In this document: positions 62,702 through 64,000 of the stretch, in pieces
Numbering within the stretch: position 1 is the stretch's first letter
Layout: every line of letters starts with the position of its first letter
Source: Bacteroidota bacterium
Lineage (GTDB): Bacteria; Bacteroidota; Bacteroidia; Bacteroidales; P3
Direction of reading: 5' to 3'
DNA: 64,000 bases
Assembly: GCA_023415495.1 (NCBI GenBank)
Contig: JAEZKK010000012.1
Coordinates: 1-64,000, forward strand
Notes under the pieces: generated by a model
What the model saw: the letters and a program-made list of their open reading frames with translations, nothing else
Told to the model about the DNA's origin: nothing
The model's database searches: none
Translations under genes and position numbers: made by a program

Positions 62702-63205
62702 GACCCTGAAAGGGTCAAAGGTTTATAGAAAATCCAAATAGATTTTTTTACGTTATCCGACCCTGAAAGGGTCGCAGGTTTATAGAAAATGCATATAGAA
62801 TGTTTTTTTTCGTTGTCCGACCCTGAAAGGGTCAAAGGTTTATAGAAAATGCAATTAGAATGTTTTTTTTCGTTGTTCGACCCTGAAAGGGTCAAAGGTT
62901 TATAGCATATGTAAATAGAATGTTTTTTTTCGTTGTCCGACCCAGAATGGGTCAAAGGTTTATAGCAAATGTAAATAGAATGTTTTTTATCGTTGTCCGA
63001 CCCTGAATGGGTCAAAGGTTTATAGCAAATGCAATTAGAATGTTTTTTTCGTTGTCCGACCCTGAAAGGGTCAAAGGTTTATAGAAAATGCATATAGAAT
63101 GTTTTTTATCGTTGTCCGACCCTGAATGGGTCAAAGGTTTATAGCATATGTAAATAGAATGTTTTTTATCGTTGTCCGACCCAGAAAGGGTCAAAGGTTT
63201 ATAGA
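62702..63205 (-). repeat. REP hairpin array, nine units of about 60 bp
   Basis: The 15-nt hairpin core GACCC(T/A)GAA(A/T)GGGTC starts at 62702, 62759, 62819, 62879, 62939, 62999, 63058, 63118 and 63178. Each core is followed by AAAGGTTTATAG, an A-rich variable stretch and AGAATGTTTTTT. Spacings are 57, 60, 60, 60, 60, 59, 60 and 60. Linker sequence is nearly identical between units, so this is not a CRISPR array. The read-through frames on the minus strand are repeat artefacts. Confidence 0.9.
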
Positions 63206-63224
63206 AAATGGAATTATTAATATA

Positions 63225-63689
63225 TCACATATCCAACCAATCAAATAAAAATTTTTCGTTGTATTCTATCTCGAATTTCTTTAAAAAATCTATATATTCA
63301 TCCCTAAATAATACCTTTTTATGATGTTCTTTTTGATTAAATATATATTTACATACACTATCAATTTGTGAATGACTATATGAAAATGCACCATATCCTT
63401 CCTGCCAATTGAAATTTCCTCTAACAAGCTTATTCTCTCTTATAAATTCATTACTGGATTTTTTAATTTCTCTAACCAAATCGGATAAGCAACATGATGG
63501 TTTTAACCCAAAAAATATATGTATATGATCAGGCATACCATTAATTGCAATTAATTTCTGTCCTCTATTTCTAATAATCGCTGAGATATATTGGTATAAT
63601 TTTTCATCCCATTTCCTGTCAATTAAATTTTCTCTGCCTTTAACAGCAAATACAATTTGGATATAAATTTGTGAGAATGTCCCTGACAT
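63225..63689 (-). CDS. REP-associated / IS200-like Y1 transposase
   Basis: This 154-residue HUH endonuclease has IQIVFAVKGRENLI at the start, the metal-binding HIH at 55-57 (GMPDHIHIFF), and the catalytic tyrosine, likely Y115 in SVCKYIFNQKEHHKK. Size fits TnpA of IS200/IS605 or the REP-associated (RAYT-like) group. It is flanked by inverted arrays of short hairpins, the substrates expected for such enzymes. No TnpB gene is present. All key residues are intact, so it may be active. Confidence 0.9.
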   Translation of the reverse strand: MSGTFSQIYIQIVFAVKGRENLIDRKWDEKLYQYISAIIRNRGQKLIAINGMPDHIHIFFGLKPSCCLSDLVREIKKSSNEFIRENKLVRGNFNWQEGYGAFSYSHSQIDSVCKYIFNQKEHHKKVLFRDEYIDFLKKFEIEYNEKFLFDWLDM

Positions 63690-63739
63690 AATAATTTATT
63701 TTTGATTATTAATATAACGATTTACATAAGAATTAGTTC

Positions 63740-63754
63740 GACCCCTTCGGGGTC
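63740..63754. repeat. REP-like hairpin upstream of the transposase
   Basis: GACCCCTTCGGGGTC is a perfect inverted repeat 50 nt from the transposase start, matching the variant at 62583. Confidence 0.65.
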
Positions 63755-63783
63755 GTAGGATGGGTGGGGATTATAATTTTTTT

Positions 63784-64000
63784 CTATAAACCTTTCACCC
63801 CTTCGGGGTGATTGATTGATGAAATATTTATAGATGTAATTGTTATTCTATAAACCTTTTACCCCTTCGGGGTGATTGATTGATTGAAATATTTATAGAT
63901 GTAATTGTTATTCTATAAACCTTTCACCCCTTAGGGGTGATTGATTGATTGAAATATTTATTGATGTAATTGTTATTCTATAAACCTTTCACCCCTTCGG
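63784..64000 (+). repeat. REP hairpin array, about 65-bp units, cut by the window edge
   Basis: The core ACCCCTTCGGGGT (or ACCCCTTAGGGGT) starts at 63797, 63861, 63926 and 63991. Each is preceded by TCTATAAACCTTT and followed by GATTGATTGA and a conserved AAATATTTAT(A/T)GATGTAATTG linker. The units are in the opposite orientation to the array at 62702-63205. The array continues beyond the window. Confidence 0.88.

Noticed and set aside
62656..63194. Two minus-strand frames with repeated LSGSDNEKKHS-like peptides
   Set aside because: They are translations of the REP hairpin array. The peptide period follows the 60-bp DNA unit, and there is no promoter or signal for expression.
62702..63205. 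CRISPR array
   Set aside because: The sequence between the hairpin cores is almost the same in every unit, so there are no unique spacers, and no cas genes are nearby.

Overview
The window reads as chromosomal DNA of a low-GC member of the Bacteroidota, most likely an uncultured Bacteroidales. The evidence: five secreted proteins carry the C-terminal sorting domain of the type IX secretion system (T9SS). There is a Porin_10-type outer-membrane barrel, a MurF-alanine racemase fusion and a HagA/gingipain-type adhesin. Most promoters match the Bacteroidota consensus (TTTG, about 19-21 nt, then TAnnTTTG), and Shine-Dalgarno sequences are mostly absent. No tRNA or rRNA gene was seen.

Layout. 1-430: tail of an unrecognised gene, a strong terminator and an 89-bp inverted-repeat element. 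425-5741 (minus): TPM-domain protein, LemA, ParC and a secreted protein. 5906-8666: thioredoxin reductase and porin. 8730-13095: secreted M6 protease, beta-propeller-like protein and a T9SS cargo protein. 13106-15095: dapD and another T9SS protein. 15096-16063: a non-coding region with a 21-bp phased word array and a cluster of operator-like palindromes in front of an XRE regulator. 16621-21682: nrnA, three FKBP-type isomerases, a DEDDh exonuclease and an FAH-family hydrolase. 21728-22692: a frameshifted rhuM. 22735-26143: PNGase F-like enzyme and a DUF438/hemerythrin plus DUF1858-DUF2249 pair. 26171-32828 (minus): clpC, an MlaE/MlaF-type lipid transporter pair, a 7TM-HD phosphodiesterase and a sugar nucleotidyltransferase in one tight run. 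33393-38439: gyrA, a TPR protein and a secreted protein. 38408-44703: recN facing away from sbcD-sbcC. 44705-47513: two T9SS proteins, one gingipain-adhesin-like, with a candidate small transcription unit between them. 47739-52134: SulP transporter and a BtuCDF-type ABC importer. 52137-57719: rlmD, rpmH (L34), a TPR protein, secG, groES-groEL and an HU-like protein. 58119-62553: glutamate dehydrogenase, murF-alr and a DUF454 protein. 62583-64000: a REP-associated Y1 transposase between two inverted hairpin arrays.

The most unusual signal is a class of intergenic array found at five places (about 15166-15577, 33031-33236, 40164-40356, 46041-46100 and 57849-58046). In each, short, often palindromic 10-15 nt words recur at 21 or 22 bp, about two helical turns. 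The phase is kept even where the word itself changes. Words are shared between arrays: TAATGCCATTA in two, and TGTAATTTGATTC or its complement in several. I do not recognise this as a described element. Three of the arrays sit beside gyrA, recN/sbcCD and an HU-like gene, and several lie just upstream of promoters.
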